DNA of 56,830 nt from JBDTNK01 sp039933775 (GTDB lineage Bacteria; Chloroflexota; Limnocylindria; QHBO01). Both the position numbers and the translations under genes were made by a program. The stretch lies in the NCBI GenBank assembly GCA_039933775.1, contig JBDTNK010000009.1, positions 1 to 56,830 of the forward strand, written 5' to 3'. Shown here piece by piece: positions 18,298-26,266 of the stretch (position 1 is the first letter of the stretch; each line of letters opens with the position of its first letter). The notes under the pieces are model-generated. The model had not been told where the DNA came from, ran no database searches, and worked only from the letters and a program-made list of their open reading frames with translations.

Positions 18298-19494
18298 TCA
18301 GGCGCGGTGCCGCGCCACGAAACGCTCGATGCGATCCATCGCCTCCACGATCTCCTCGTACGCGGTCGCGTAGCAGGCGCGCACGTGACCGGTCCCCGAC
18401 GCGCCGAAGGCGCGTCCCGGAACGACGGCAACGCGCTCCTCGCTCAGCAGCTGCTGGGCGAACGTCTCGTCATCGAGCCCGGTGGCATCCGTCACGTTGG
18501 GGAAGCAGTAGAAGGCGCCGCGCGGCTCGAAGCAGCGCAGGCCGATCTCGTTGAAGCGCCGGGTCATCAGCTGCCGTCGGCGGTCGTACTCGTCATGCAT
18601 CTGGCGCACGAACGGCTCACCGTTGCGCAGCGCCTCGATCGCCGCGTACTGCGCCGAGGTAGGCGCGCACATGATCCCGTACTGGTGCACCTTGGCGATC
18701 CCCGTCATGAGCTCCTCGGGAGCGGCGACATAGCCGATGCGCCAGCCCGTCATCGCGTAGGCCTTGCTGAAGCCGTTGACGAGGATCGTCCGTTCGCGCA
18801 TCCCCGGCAGGGCGCTGAAGGCGACGTGCTCGTGTCCGCCGTACACGAGGCGGTCGTAGATCTCGTCGGTCAGGACCACGAGCTCGTGGCGCACCACGAC
18901 CTGTGCGATGGCCCGCAGCTCGTCGACGTCCAGGACCGCCCCGGTCGGATTCGAGGGATACGACAGGAAGAGTGCCTTGGTGCGCGGCGTGACGGCCGCT
19001 TCGACCATCTGCGCAGTGAGTCGGAAATCGGTCGCCGCAGTGGTGCTGATCGGCACCGGTACGCCACCGGCCAGCTGCACGCAGGGTGCGTACGACACGA
19101 AACACGGCTCGTGATAGATGACCTCGTCGCCCGGATCGAGAATCGCACGCAGCGAGGCATCGACCGCCTCGCTGGCGCCGACGGTGATGATCAGCTCGGA
19201 GCGCGGATCGTAGGCGACGCCGTAGCGATGCTCGATCCCCTGGCTGATGAGCTGCCGCAGCTCTATGATCCCGCCGTTGGCGGTGTAGTGCGTCTCACCG
19301 CGCTCAAGGCTCTCGATCGCGGCACGGGTGATCGGGTCGGGGGTTGTGAAGTCAGGCTCGCCGATGGTGAGGCTGATGACGTCGGTCATCTCGGCCAGCA
19401 TGTCGAAGAAGCGGCGGATGCCCGACGGCGGCATTGACCGCACGGTGGTGTTGAGGAGCGCGGCGCCGGTCCGGGCCGCTCGTTGCGTCGTCAT
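18298..19494 (-). CDS. pyridoxal-phosphate aminotransferase, class I/II
   Basis: A 398-residue fold-type I aminotransferase of the aspartate/aromatic group. It has ISLTIGEPDF near the N-terminus, the Asn in SYPSNPTGAV, Asp and Tyr in TDEIYDRLVY, the Schiff-base Lys at about 242 in NGFSKAYAMTGWRIGY, and the substrate Arg near the end in GHVRACYAT. All cofactor residues are present. Substrates may be aspartate, alanine or aromatic amino acids; the sequence does not decide. It is the first gene of a three-gene run with the 118-residue protein and the methyltransferase. Confidence 0.92.
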   Translation of the reverse strand: MTTQRAARTGAALLNTTVRSMPPSGIRRFFDMLAEMTDVISLTIGEPDFTTPDPITRAAIESLERGETHYTANGGIIELRQLISQGIEHRYGVAYDPRSELIITVGASEAVDASLRAILDPGDEVIYHEPCFVSYAPCVQLAGGVPVPISTTAATDFRLTAQMVEAAVTPRTKALFLSYPSNPTGAVLDVDELRAIAQVVVRHELVVLTDEIYDRLVYGGHEHVAFSALPGMRERTILVNGFSKAYAMTGWRIGYVAAPEELMTGIAKVHQYGIMCAPTSAQYAAIEALRNGEPFVRQMHDEYDRRRQLMTRRFNEIGLRCFEPRGAFYCFPNVTDATGLDDETFAQQLLSEERVAVVPGRAFGASGTGHVRACYATAYEEIVEAMDRIERFVARHRA

Positions 19495-19542
19495 CAGGCG
19501 GCTAAGTGTAGTGGTCGGGTCAGCCGCCCGTGCTGCGTGGCG

Positions 19543-20118
19543 CTACGCGTTGTCGGCGCGAAGGGCGACCTGGAAGACCGGGGCCGGCGCGCTGTCGTCG
19601 ATCGCCACGGCTTCGACGCCCACGACGTGGACGTGCCCGGCGATCTCGCGGTTCAGCCAGCGCACGCTGTCGAGGTGCTCGTCGCGCGCCCTGGCGCAGA
19701 CCCAGATTGCGGTTTTCGCACCGCTGGCCACGATCTGACGCATGAGCAGCCCGAAGGTGCGGTCACTGCTCGCGCCGAGCTCGACGACGATGCGCACCGG
19801 ATTGCCTTCCGGATCGACGGCGATCACCGTGGCCGGTGGCGGCGCCTCGCCGGTCTTGAGCGTCAGCGCCAGGTCGAGCCGCGTGCCGATCTCATCGAGA
19901 TGCTGGCCGAGCCAGATGGCAAAGTCCTCGCTGCGCCACAGCTCGACCGGGTCCACGTGGCGCAACGTCCCGATCGGCAGTCCGGCGCGTGGCGCGGCCG
20001 GCGCGACCGGCTTCGGCGCTGCACTCGGCGCGGCAGGAACGGGGGTCGCTGCCGGCGCGTCGGGCTCGCTGGGCCAGGGCGCGTTGCGGACGTCGACGGT
20101 CTGGGCGGGAACGGACAC
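19543..20118 (-). CDS. DUF4268-like PD-(D/E)XK-fold protein, probably inactive
   Basis: A 191-residue protein with start GTG 20118 just after an AGGTGG. Residues 10-45 are an Ala/Pro-rich linker. Residues 48-190 follow the pattern of proteins with a C-terminal DUF4268 domain: IGTLRHVDPVELW opening, a central strand pair, then VRWLNRE and a closing VGVEAV.IDDSAPAPVFQV. In active relatives an Asp in an ADI strand and a Glu-X-Gln (ENQ) form the nuclease centre. Here the first is ATV (residues 96-98) and the second is VELG with Glu113 but no Gln, so catalysis is doubtful. The family assignment rests on remembered pattern similarity. Confidence 0.62.
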   Translation of the reverse strand: MSVPAQTVDVRNAPWPSEPDAPAATPVPAAPSAAPKPVAPAAPRAGLPIGTLRHVDPVELWRSEDFAIWLGQHLDEIGTRLDLALTLKTGEAPPPATVIAVDPEGNPVRIVVELGASSDRTFGLLMRQIVASGAKTAIWVCARARDEHLDSVRWLNREIAGHVHVVGVEAVAIDDSAPAPVFQVALRADNA

Positions 20119-20234
20119 GGGCCACCTGCCGATACGAACGGATGAGGAGCAGAGTGTCGCGCGATCGGACGCTCCCGCACAGGCGTACCTTGGAGGCGCG
20201 GACGTAGCCCCATCGGTACGTTGGGCGTGGTCAA

Positions 20235-21038
20235 TCAGTGCGCCTCGTACAGCTGCTCGCCGGCCTCGATGGCGATCGACAGGCGGTTCTGCGGCGGTGG
20301 CAGCGGACAGGTGGCGTACGGGCTGAAGACGCACGGCGGGTTGTAGACGCGGTTGAAGTCGATCCAGAGCGTGTCATCCGCCTCCGGTGCCGCGGTGTAC
20401 AGGAAGCGGCCGCCGCCGTATGTCGTCCCACCGTTCGTCGCGTCACCGAAGATGAGCCACAGCTCGCCGGCAGCCCCGCCCTCGAGCGCGTCGAGGCGCA
20501 GCTCCCGCCCGTCGACGTTGAAGACCACGCTCCCCGGGGACGCTTCGTCGGTCACCTCGCCGAGCACGTCCGGCACCCGGATCATCCGGTCACCGGCGCG
20601 CGTCAGCCGCGCCCGGACGCGCCACGTTGTATCGACGGGATAGTGGGGAATGCCTGCGAAGGTGCGGCGTTGTGCGGCCTCGGTGTCCCATGTCCGCAGC
20701 GCCAACCGCTCGCCGCGCCGGATGAGGCACAGCCGCAGCTGCCCCAGCTCGAGCATCGTGGGTTCGCCATCCTCGTCGCTCATCATGGGAATTGCCGTCT
20801 CGCCCGCGATCTCGCCCTCGGCCACGGCCCGGCCACCGGTCAGCGTGATCGTTCCCGCGGCGGCGGGACCGCCGGGCAGGACGATGTCGGCGGCGGCATC
20901 GGTCCCCAGGCTGTTCAGGCCGGGATGGAGCCAATCGAGGCCGGCGAGCGTCAGCCAGCCGATATCGCGCCGCAGGGCGGCGTAGCGCTGCCGACGCCAC
21001 GCCTCCACGGCAGCCGCGTGGGACGGGTCGGCGTTCAT
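20235..21038 (-). CDS. DUF1684 family protein
   Basis: A 267-residue protein with the hallmarks of DUF1684: an opening helix with WR..RYA.LR, then WLTLAGLDWL, and the C-terminal FNRVYNPPCVFSPYATCPLPP...NRL block. The two Cys and the Asn-Pro-Pro segment are the most conserved feature of the family. The fold is beta-rich. The function is unknown, although FHA-like or carbohydrate-related roles have been proposed. The chosen ATG at 21038 gives MNADPSHAAAVEAW. The VOC-like gene ends 8 nt upstream. Confidence 0.85.
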   Translation of the reverse strand: MNADPSHAAAVEAWRRQRYAALRRDIGWLTLAGLDWLHPGLNSLGTDAAADIVLPGGPAAAGTITLTGGRAVAEGEIAGETAIPMMSDEDGEPTMLELGQLRLCLIRRGERLALRTWDTEAAQRRTFAGIPHYPVDTTWRVRARLTRAGDRMIRVPDVLGEVTDEASPGSVVFNVDGRELRLDALEGGAAGELWLIFGDATNGGTTYGGGRFLYTAAPEADDTLWIDFNRVYNPPCVFSPYATCPLPPPQNRLSIAIEAGEQLYEAH

Positions 21039-21046
21039 GGCAGCGG

Positions 21047-21631
21047 TCAGCCCGCGGGCAGGAAGATCAGCGTCGGGGCGGTCCGAGGCCCGACCCGAAC
21101 GTAGGTCGCCGCACCATGGCTGATCGGATTGCGCGCGACAGTCCTGCCGGCGCTCGTCGTGCCGTCGAGCGCCACGGCGATCGGTCCTTCGCCGAATCGG
21201 GCCAGGCAGGCCGCCGTGTAGCCCTCGCCGGCCGGCTCGGCCAGCACGAGCACGCCGTGGTCGATGCGCAGGCGCCGGCATCGGGAGCCAAGGATCTCGT
21301 CGTCCCCGATATCGTGCCAGTCGGAGCCGAGCGCCGGCGCCAGGTCCTCCGCCGCGCGCGCCGCGTCGAGAGTCGCGAGAACCAGGCCACGTGGCGCCTC
21401 GGTCCAATCGTCGATCGGTCGCGGAAAGAGGCCGTAACGAGCGTCATCGGGCTCTGGCAGGTCGAGGAGCTGCGTCGCTGCGCCTCGCACGCCCCACCAC
21501 AGGATGCGCGGCTCATCGCCCGGCTCCGCGTAGAGCCATTGCGGGAACTGCTGCGCGCCGCCCTCGCGCAGGACGCGGCTCAGCACACCCTGGTCGGGCA
21601 CCGCGATTCGGACGTGGCTGATCTCGACCAT
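21047..21631 (-). CDS. VOC-like (glyoxalase-fold) protein
   Basis: A 194-residue protein opening MVEISHVRIAVPDQG, the first strand of a vicinal-oxygen-chelate domain, with a second related half beginning near DEILGSRCRRLRIDHGVLVLAEP. The metal-ligand pattern (His/Gln, Glu) is not clearly complete, so enzyme activity is uncertain. It sits 8 nt upstream of the DUF1684 gene and is probably cotranscribed with it. Confidence 0.6.
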   Translation of the reverse strand: MVEISHVRIAVPDQGVLSRVLREGGAQQFPQWLYAEPGDEPRILWWGVRGAATQLLDLPEPDDARYGLFPRPIDDWTEAPRGLVLATLDAARAAEDLAPALGSDWHDIGDDEILGSRCRRLRIDHGVLVLAEPAGEGYTAACLARFGEGPIAVALDGTTSAGRTVARNPISHGAATYVRVGPRTAPTLIFLPAG

Positions 21632-21693
21632 GTGCCGAGTCTAGCCGCAGGACGGAGGGGCGGCGCGGCGGTGGCTGGACAGGTGGCAACGAG

Positions 21694-21724
21694 AGGCGGC
21701 CGGTCCACATCGGACCGGCCGCCT
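21694..21724 (-). terminator. hairpin after motif-repeat membrane protein gene
   Basis: A perfect 13-bp GC-rich stem (21694-21706 with 21712-21724) with a 5-nt loop lies 26 nt past the stop codon of the gene ending at 21750. The following T content is low, so termination strength is uncertain. Confidence 0.65.
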
Positions 21725-21749
21725 GTCACCCAGCGGGAACGGGGTAGCT

Positions 21750-22508
21750 TCAGCGGTCGACGCCCTGCAGCGGGCCGTGCCCGGCGGGACGCTCAGCCGT
21801 GGACGAGCCAAGCGACGCTCCACCGCCCACGAGGCCGCCATCGACGCCTTCGAGGAGGCCGCTGCGCGCCGGCATCCCGGTCGCCGGATCGATGCCGCTC
21901 ACCTGGGTCGTCACCGCGGCCGCCGCGCCGGCGACGCCGCCCTCGACACCTTCAAGCAGGCCGCTGCGCGCCGGCATCCCGGTCGCCGGATCGATGCCGC
22001 TCGCCTGGGTCGTCGCCGCGGCCGCCGCGCCGGCAGCCGGTGCGGTGACGATGTCGACACCTTCGAGCATGCCGTGGCCGGCAGGCCGCTGGTAGACCGC
22101 CGTATTGGCCGGGAAGGTCACGTCCGACGCCGCCGGCATGTTGGCGACCGCGACCGCACCGATCGAGCCGATCGCGATCGTTCCGGTCAGCAGGCCGACG
22201 GTCATGAGGCGCCGGCGGAACCGGTCAGCATCGGCCGTCGTGGGGAAGTGCACGCTGATGGCGTGCCCCTCGGTGTCATCATCGTCGAGGCTGACCCGGA
22301 CGTTGATCGAGCGCTCGACGCCGGCCAGGGCGTGGCCGGCGACATCGGTCTCGTCGACCGGTGCGATCTGCACACCCACGAACCGCTGATCGCCGGACCG
22401 AAGCCGGGCATTGAGCCGCTGCTCCGTCGCGGCGTCGGGGAACGCCATGGAGACGACCTGGTCCAGGTCGCCGATCGTGAGGGTGTAGCCCTCTGCTGCG
22501 GATGTCAT
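21750..22508 (-). CDS. single-pass membrane protein with repeated PAGHG/PARSG motif
   Basis: A 252-residue protein of no family I recognise. Residues 1-98 form a soluble, charged N-terminal domain. Residues 101-121 (LMTVGLLTG...GAVAVA) are one membrane helix preceded by RFRRR, placing the N-terminus in the cytoplasm. The outer part is Ala/Gly-rich and carries four copies of one motif: RPAGHGMLEGVD (141-152), MPARSGLLEGVE (178-189), MPARSGLLEGVD (212-223) and RPAGHGPLQGVD (240-251). The middle two belong to a 34-residue unit beginning SGIDPATG that is nearly identical in DNA. An AGGAGG lies nine nt before the ATG at 22508. The gene follows gatA on the same strand after 137 nt. Confidence 0.75.
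   Translation of the reverse strand: MTSAAEGYTLTIGDLDQVVSMAFPDAATEQRLNARLRSGDQRFVGVQIAPVDETDVAGHALAGVERSINVRVSLDDDDTEGHAISVHFPTTADADRFRRRLMTVGLLTGTIAIGSIGAVAVANMPAASDVTFPANTAVYQRPAGHGMLEGVDIVTAPAAGAAAAATTQASGIDPATGMPARSGLLEGVEGGVAGAAAAVTTQVSGIDPATGMPARSGLLEGVDGGLVGGGASLGSSTAERPAGHGPLQGVDR
21856..21900. repeat. 45-bp exact repeat, copy 1
   Basis: Identical to 21958-22002. The spacing of 102 bp equals a 34-codon unit in the membrane-protein gene, so the duplication is in frame. Confidence 0.9.
21958..22002. repeat. 45-bp exact repeat, copy 2
   Basis: The second copy of the 45-bp repeat. It encodes the same SGIDPATGMPARSGLL stretch. Confidence 0.9.
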
Positions 22509-22645
22509 CGCCGTGGGCCTCCTGTGCGTTTCGTCGACCTGTTCATAGGGCCGCGATCACCGTGAGACGGATGCTGGCCTCGTCCCACTCGGTCGCCTAG
22601 TGGATGTCCGACCCGCCCACTGTCAAATTCACGACGCGAGTGGTG

Positions 22646-24151
22646 TCAGTCGTGCGCGGTCGGCGGCCGCAGCGCTGCGAACCCGGCGCTGCGTTCGTAG
22701 GCGTCGGCCACGCGCAGGATCGTCGCCTCGTCGAAGGCGCGACCGATGACCTGCAGGCCCACCGGCAGACCGTCGGCGAGGCCGCACGGCACGCTGACGC
22801 CCGGCAGCCCGGCGATGTTGACCGGCAGCGTGCACGCGTCGTTGAGGTACATCAGCAGCGGATCGTCGACCTTGGCGCCGATGGGAAATGCGACGCTGGG
22901 CGAGGTGGGCGCCACGAGGGCGTCGACATCGGCCAGGACGCGGTCGAACTCGTCCTTGATGAGGGTGCGGACCTGCTGCGCCTTCACGTAGTACGCGTCG
23001 TAGTAGCCGGCAGAGAGGGCGTAGGTGCCGAGCATGATGCGGCGCTTGACCTCGGGCCCAAAGCCCTCGCCCCGTGAGCGCAGGTAGTTCTCCATCAGGT
23101 CGTCGGCACCGGCCGCGTACCCAAAGCGCACGCCGTCATAGCGAGCCAGGTTCGCGCTCGCCTCCGCCGGGGCGATGATGTAGTACGTGGCCAGGCCCTG
23201 GTCGGTCGAGGGCAGGCTCACTTCCACGATCTCCGCTCCCAGGCTCGCGAGATGATCAATCGCGGCACGGACGGCGCTTGCCACGCCCGGTTCCATGCCC
23301 TCGACGAAGTACTCGCGCGGCACGCCCAGGCGCAATCCTCGGATCTCGCCGCTGAGCGCGGCGCGGTAATCCGGCACGTCGACCGCCATGCTCGTCGAGT
23401 CGCGCGGATCGTGACCGGCCAGCGCGCCGAGCACCGTGGCGCAGTCGCGCACCGAGCGCGTGAACGGCCCGCACTGGTCGAGGCTCGAGGCGAACGCGAT
23501 CATGCCATAGCGGCTCACCCGGCCATAGGTCGGCTTGAGACCGATGGTGCCGGTCAACGACGCCGGCTGGCGGATGCTGCCACCGGTATCGGTGCCGGTG
23601 GCGAAAAAGGCCTGGCCCGCGGCCACTGAAGCGGCCGACCCGCCCGATGAGCCACCCGGGACCGTCGCCTCGTCCCACGGGTTGCGCACCTGGCCGTATG
23701 CGCTGTTCTCGTTGCTCGAGCCCATCGCGAACTCGTCGCAATTCGTCTTCCCCAGGAGGATCGCACCGGCGGCGGCGAGACGGTCCTGCGCGTCGCTCGC
23801 ATACGGCGACCGATAGCCCTCCAGGATCCGGCTGCCCGCGGTCGTCGGCAGCGCGCCCTCGATGGGCAGGCCGGCATCATCGAGCGCGCGGGTGACGAAG
23901 ATGTCCTTGAGCGCGTACGGGATCCCGAGCAGCGGCCGCTCGTCGCCCTCGCCCAGCGCGGCGTCGGCGGCATCCGCCGCTTCGAGGGCAACGTGGCGCC
24001 CCAGCGCGAGGAACGTGTTGAGCCGATCGCCGTCGCGCTCGATGCGCGACAGGCAGGCCTCGGTCAGCTCGCGGCTGCTGACCTCGCGTGCGCGCAGCAG
24101 CGCACCGACCTCGTCGATCGTCCGATCGGCGAGCGGCAGCGGGTCGCTCAT
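22646..24151 (-). CDS. gatA: Asp-tRNA(Asn)/Glu-tRNA(Gln) amidotransferase subunit A
   Basis: A 501-residue amidase-signature enzyme that hydrolyses glutamine and passes ammonia to GatB. The catalytic Ser-cisSer-Lys triad is readable: Lys82 in PYALKD, cis-Ser168 in VPGGSSGGSAA, and the nucleophile Ser192 in TDTGGSIRQPA. The segment ILLGKTNCDEFAMGSSNENS is diagnostic of GatA rather than a general amidase. Its ATG overlaps the stop of gatC (ATGA at 24148-24151), so C and A are translationally coupled. Confidence 0.96.
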   Translation of the reverse strand: MSDPLPLADRTIDEVGALLRAREVSSRELTEACLSRIERDGDRLNTFLALGRHVALEAADAADAALGEGDERPLLGIPYALKDIFVTRALDDAGLPIEGALPTTAGSRILEGYRSPYASDAQDRLAAAGAILLGKTNCDEFAMGSSNENSAYGQVRNPWDEATVPGGSSGGSAASVAAGQAFFATGTDTGGSIRQPASLTGTIGLKPTYGRVSRYGMIAFASSLDQCGPFTRSVRDCATVLGALAGHDPRDSTSMAVDVPDYRAALSGEIRGLRLGVPREYFVEGMEPGVASAVRAAIDHLASLGAEIVEVSLPSTDQGLATYYIIAPAEASANLARYDGVRFGYAAGADDLMENYLRSRGEGFGPEVKRRIMLGTYALSAGYYDAYYVKAQQVRTLIKDEFDRVLADVDALVAPTSPSVAFPIGAKVDDPLLMYLNDACTLPVNIAGLPGVSVPCGLADGLPVGLQVIGRAFDEATILRVADAYERSAGFAALRPPTAHD

Positions 24152-24441
24152 CGCCCCTCCTCGAGAACGACCGGCACGCGAAGCATCGGGCCCTCTCGGA
24201 GCGGTGCGTTGGCGAGCGCCGCGTCACGCGCCATGGGCGGCCGAACCTCGTCCTCGCGCATGACATTCTCGAGCGTAATGACCTGCGCGGTCGGGCTGAC
24301 CTGGCTGGTGTCCACATCGGTCAGCTGCGCAATCGTCTCGAGGATGTGCGACAGCTGGACCTGCATGCGATCGATCTCGTCATCGGTCAGGCCCAGCCGC
24401 GCGAGACGCGCGACGTGCTCGACATCCTCTCGGCTGATCAT
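24148..24441 (-). CDS. gatC: Asp-tRNA(Asn)/Glu-tRNA(Gln) amidotransferase subunit C
   Basis: A 97-residue GatC with the start ATG at 24441. It opens with MISREDVEHVARLARLGLTD, then a helix with ILETIAQL, and the conserved tail with MREDEV..P....DALANAP. GatC is the belt-like chaperone that clamps GatA to GatB. The longer open frame upstream has no GatC homology and overlaps the divergent hydrolase gene, so I rejected it. Confidence 0.95.
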   Translation of the reverse strand: MISREDVEHVARLARLGLTDDEIDRMQVQLSHILETIAQLTDVDTSQVSPTAQVITLENVMREDEVRPPMARDAALANAPLREGPMLRVPVVLEEGR

Positions 24442-24486
24442 GGTTGCGATGGTAGCGCAGGGTCGGGTCTGGCAGCATAAGCAGCA

Positions 24487-25326
24487 ATGATTCACGACGA
24501 ACCGCGCGTACATGCCATCCCGATCCGCGGTGGGCGAATCGAGGCACTCGCATTGCCGGGGGGCCCGGGCCTGCCGCTCCTGGTGCTGGGCGGCGTCGAG
24601 ACCGGCCTTCGCCCGCTGGCGGGCACCGAATCGGTCCTGCTGCGACGTTGGGCTGGCCGGCGGCGAGCGCGGACCGTCGTCGTCATCGGGCGCCCATTGC
24701 CCGCGGACCCCGCCGACGCCGAGCGGCTGATGTACCCGCGCGTCGCCGCTGATGCGGTGAGCGGCGCCGTGGCCGAGCTCGGACGCGCCGTGGCGATCGA
24801 GGCTGAGTCGGGCGGCGGCCGCATCTCGCTCTGGCTGACAGTCGACCATCCGGAGCTCGTGTCGCGACTGGTGCTCGCCGCGGTCTCGTCCGAGACCCCG
24901 CCCGGCTCGCCGATGGCGGAGCGCATGACATCGTGGATCGAGCTTGCCAGCGCGAACCGATGGGGCGAGTTCTTCAACCGCATGGCGGTGCAGATGAAGC
25001 CGGCAGGCAGCGCGACGGCCGAGGCATTCGCAGTCGCGGCACGGCTCCAGCCGAAGCCGGCGACCCCAGAGCGGTTCCTGGGTGAACTGCGTGCCACCCT
25101 GGACCCCAGCTCGTTCGTCACCGATCGGCTCGGCGAGATCGACGTGCCGGTCCTCGTCCTCGCAGGCGGCCAGGACCAGGTCGTGCCGCTGGCATCCACG
25201 CGCCTCGTGGCCGAGCGCATTCCGGGGGCACGGCTGGAGATCGATCCGGACTGCGGTCACACGGTCCGCAGCTCGTTCACCGGGTACGACGATCTCGTCG
25301 AAAGCTTCCTCGCCGCGGGCGACTGA
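24487..25326 (+). CDS. alpha/beta fold hydrolase
   Basis: A 279-residue hydrolase with a probable nucleophile Ser108 in EAESGGGRISL, an acid in AGGQDQVVP and the catalytic His in DPDCGHTV near the end. The strand before the elbow is normal, but the oxyanion region is GGVETG rather than the usual HG, which is atypical. The substrate is unknown. It is divergent from gatC with 45 nt between starts. Confidence 0.8.
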   Translation: MIHDEPRVHAIPIRGGRIEALALPGGPGLPLLVLGGVETGLRPLAGTESVLLRRWAGRRRARTVVVIGRPLPADPADAERLMYPRVAADAVSGAVAELGRAVAIEAESGGGRISLWLTVDHPELVSRLVLAAVSSETPPGSPMAERMTSWIELASANRWGEFFNRMAVQMKPAGSATAEAFAVAARLQPKPATPERFLGELRATLDPSSFVTDRLGEIDVPVLVLAGGQDQVVPLASTRLVAERIPGARLEIDPDCGHTVRSSFTGYDDLVESFLAAGD

Positions 25327-25404
25327 CCGGCGTTTGGTCGATCCGGCGCGTATGGTGGCGTTGTCGGCGGGAATGAACCCGCATCAAGCAGCATGAGGTT
25401 GCCC

Positions 25405-26253
25405 ATGGCGGATGCGCGCGTCGAGACGAGGAGCTTTGACGACCCGGACGAGACGCTCTCGTTTCCCAGCGGATCGGCGAGCACGGTGCGCCTCGGCGAC
25501 CTGACCATCGGCCGACTCGTGCTCGAACCGGGGTGGAGATGGTCCGACCAGGTGAAGCCGGTCGCCGGGACGCAGAGCTGTCAGTTCCGCCATGTCGGCG
25601 TGGGGCTATCGGGCGCCGGCATGGTCATCATGGATGACGGAACGAAAACCGAGATTCACGCCGGCGAGGTCTTCGACATCCCGCCCGGCCATGACCAGTG
25701 GGTCATCGGCAACGAGCCTTCCGTCTCCATCATCTGGGGCGGCTGGCGCGGCTGGGGCAAGCCGCCGGTCGGCGACCGGATCCTGACCACGATGCTCATG
25801 ACCGACATCGCCGGCTCCACCAAGCGTGCCGCGCAGCTGGGCGATTCGGCCTGGGACCAGCTCCTCGAGCAGCACAATGGCCGCGTGCGCGAGGTGCTCG
25901 ATCGCCATCGGGGCGTGGAGATCGACACGACCGGCGACGGATTCCTCGCCATGTTCGACGGTGCGGCGCGAGCGGTTCTCGCAGCGGTGGAGATCCGCGG
26001 CGCGCTCCGCGAGCTTGATCTCGAGGTGCGCGCCAGGATTCACACCGGCGAAGTCGAGGTCGTGCCGGGCAACGTCCGCGGCATCGCGGTGCACGAGACG
26101 GCACGCATCATGGCCCTCGCCTCCGGCGGCGACATCTTCGTGTCGAGCACCACGCGCGAGTTGGCGGGCGGCGCCGGGCTCTCGTTCGAGGACCGCGGCG
26201 AGCACCAGCTGAAGGGTATCCCGGCTCCCCGCCGAGTCTTCGCGCTGGTCTGA
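25405..26253 (+). CDS. cupin domain fused to class III adenylate/guanylate cyclase
   Basis: A 282-residue protein. GAGG six nt before the ATG at 25405 favours this start over ATG 25393. Residues 30-112 form a small-molecule-binding cupin barrel (LEPGWRWSD, then GEVFDIPPGHDQW), with only part of the usual metal His set. Residues 125-282 form a class III cyclase catalytic domain. The metal-binding Asp134 is in LMTDIAGSTK and Asp178 in TTGDGF. Transition-state Arg234 is in VHETARI, where the usual Asn is His, as in the common GIAVH-type subgroup. No membrane segment was seen. It probably makes cAMP or cGMP in response to a ligand bound by the cupin; that coupling is inference. Confidence 0.88.
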   Translation: MADARVETRSFDDPDETLSFPSGSASTVRLGDLTIGRLVLEPGWRWSDQVKPVAGTQSCQFRHVGVGLSGAGMVIMDDGTKTEIHAGEVFDIPPGHDQWVIGNEPSVSIIWGGWRGWGKPPVGDRILTTMLMTDIAGSTKRAAQLGDSAWDQLLEQHNGRVREVLDRHRGVEIDTTGDGFLAMFDGAARAVLAAVEIRGALRELDLEVRARIHTGEVEVVPGNVRGIAVHETARIMALASGGDIFVSSTTRELAGGAGLSFEDRGEHQLKGIPAPRRVFALV

Positions 26254-26266
26254 GCTGCGCCGCTGG

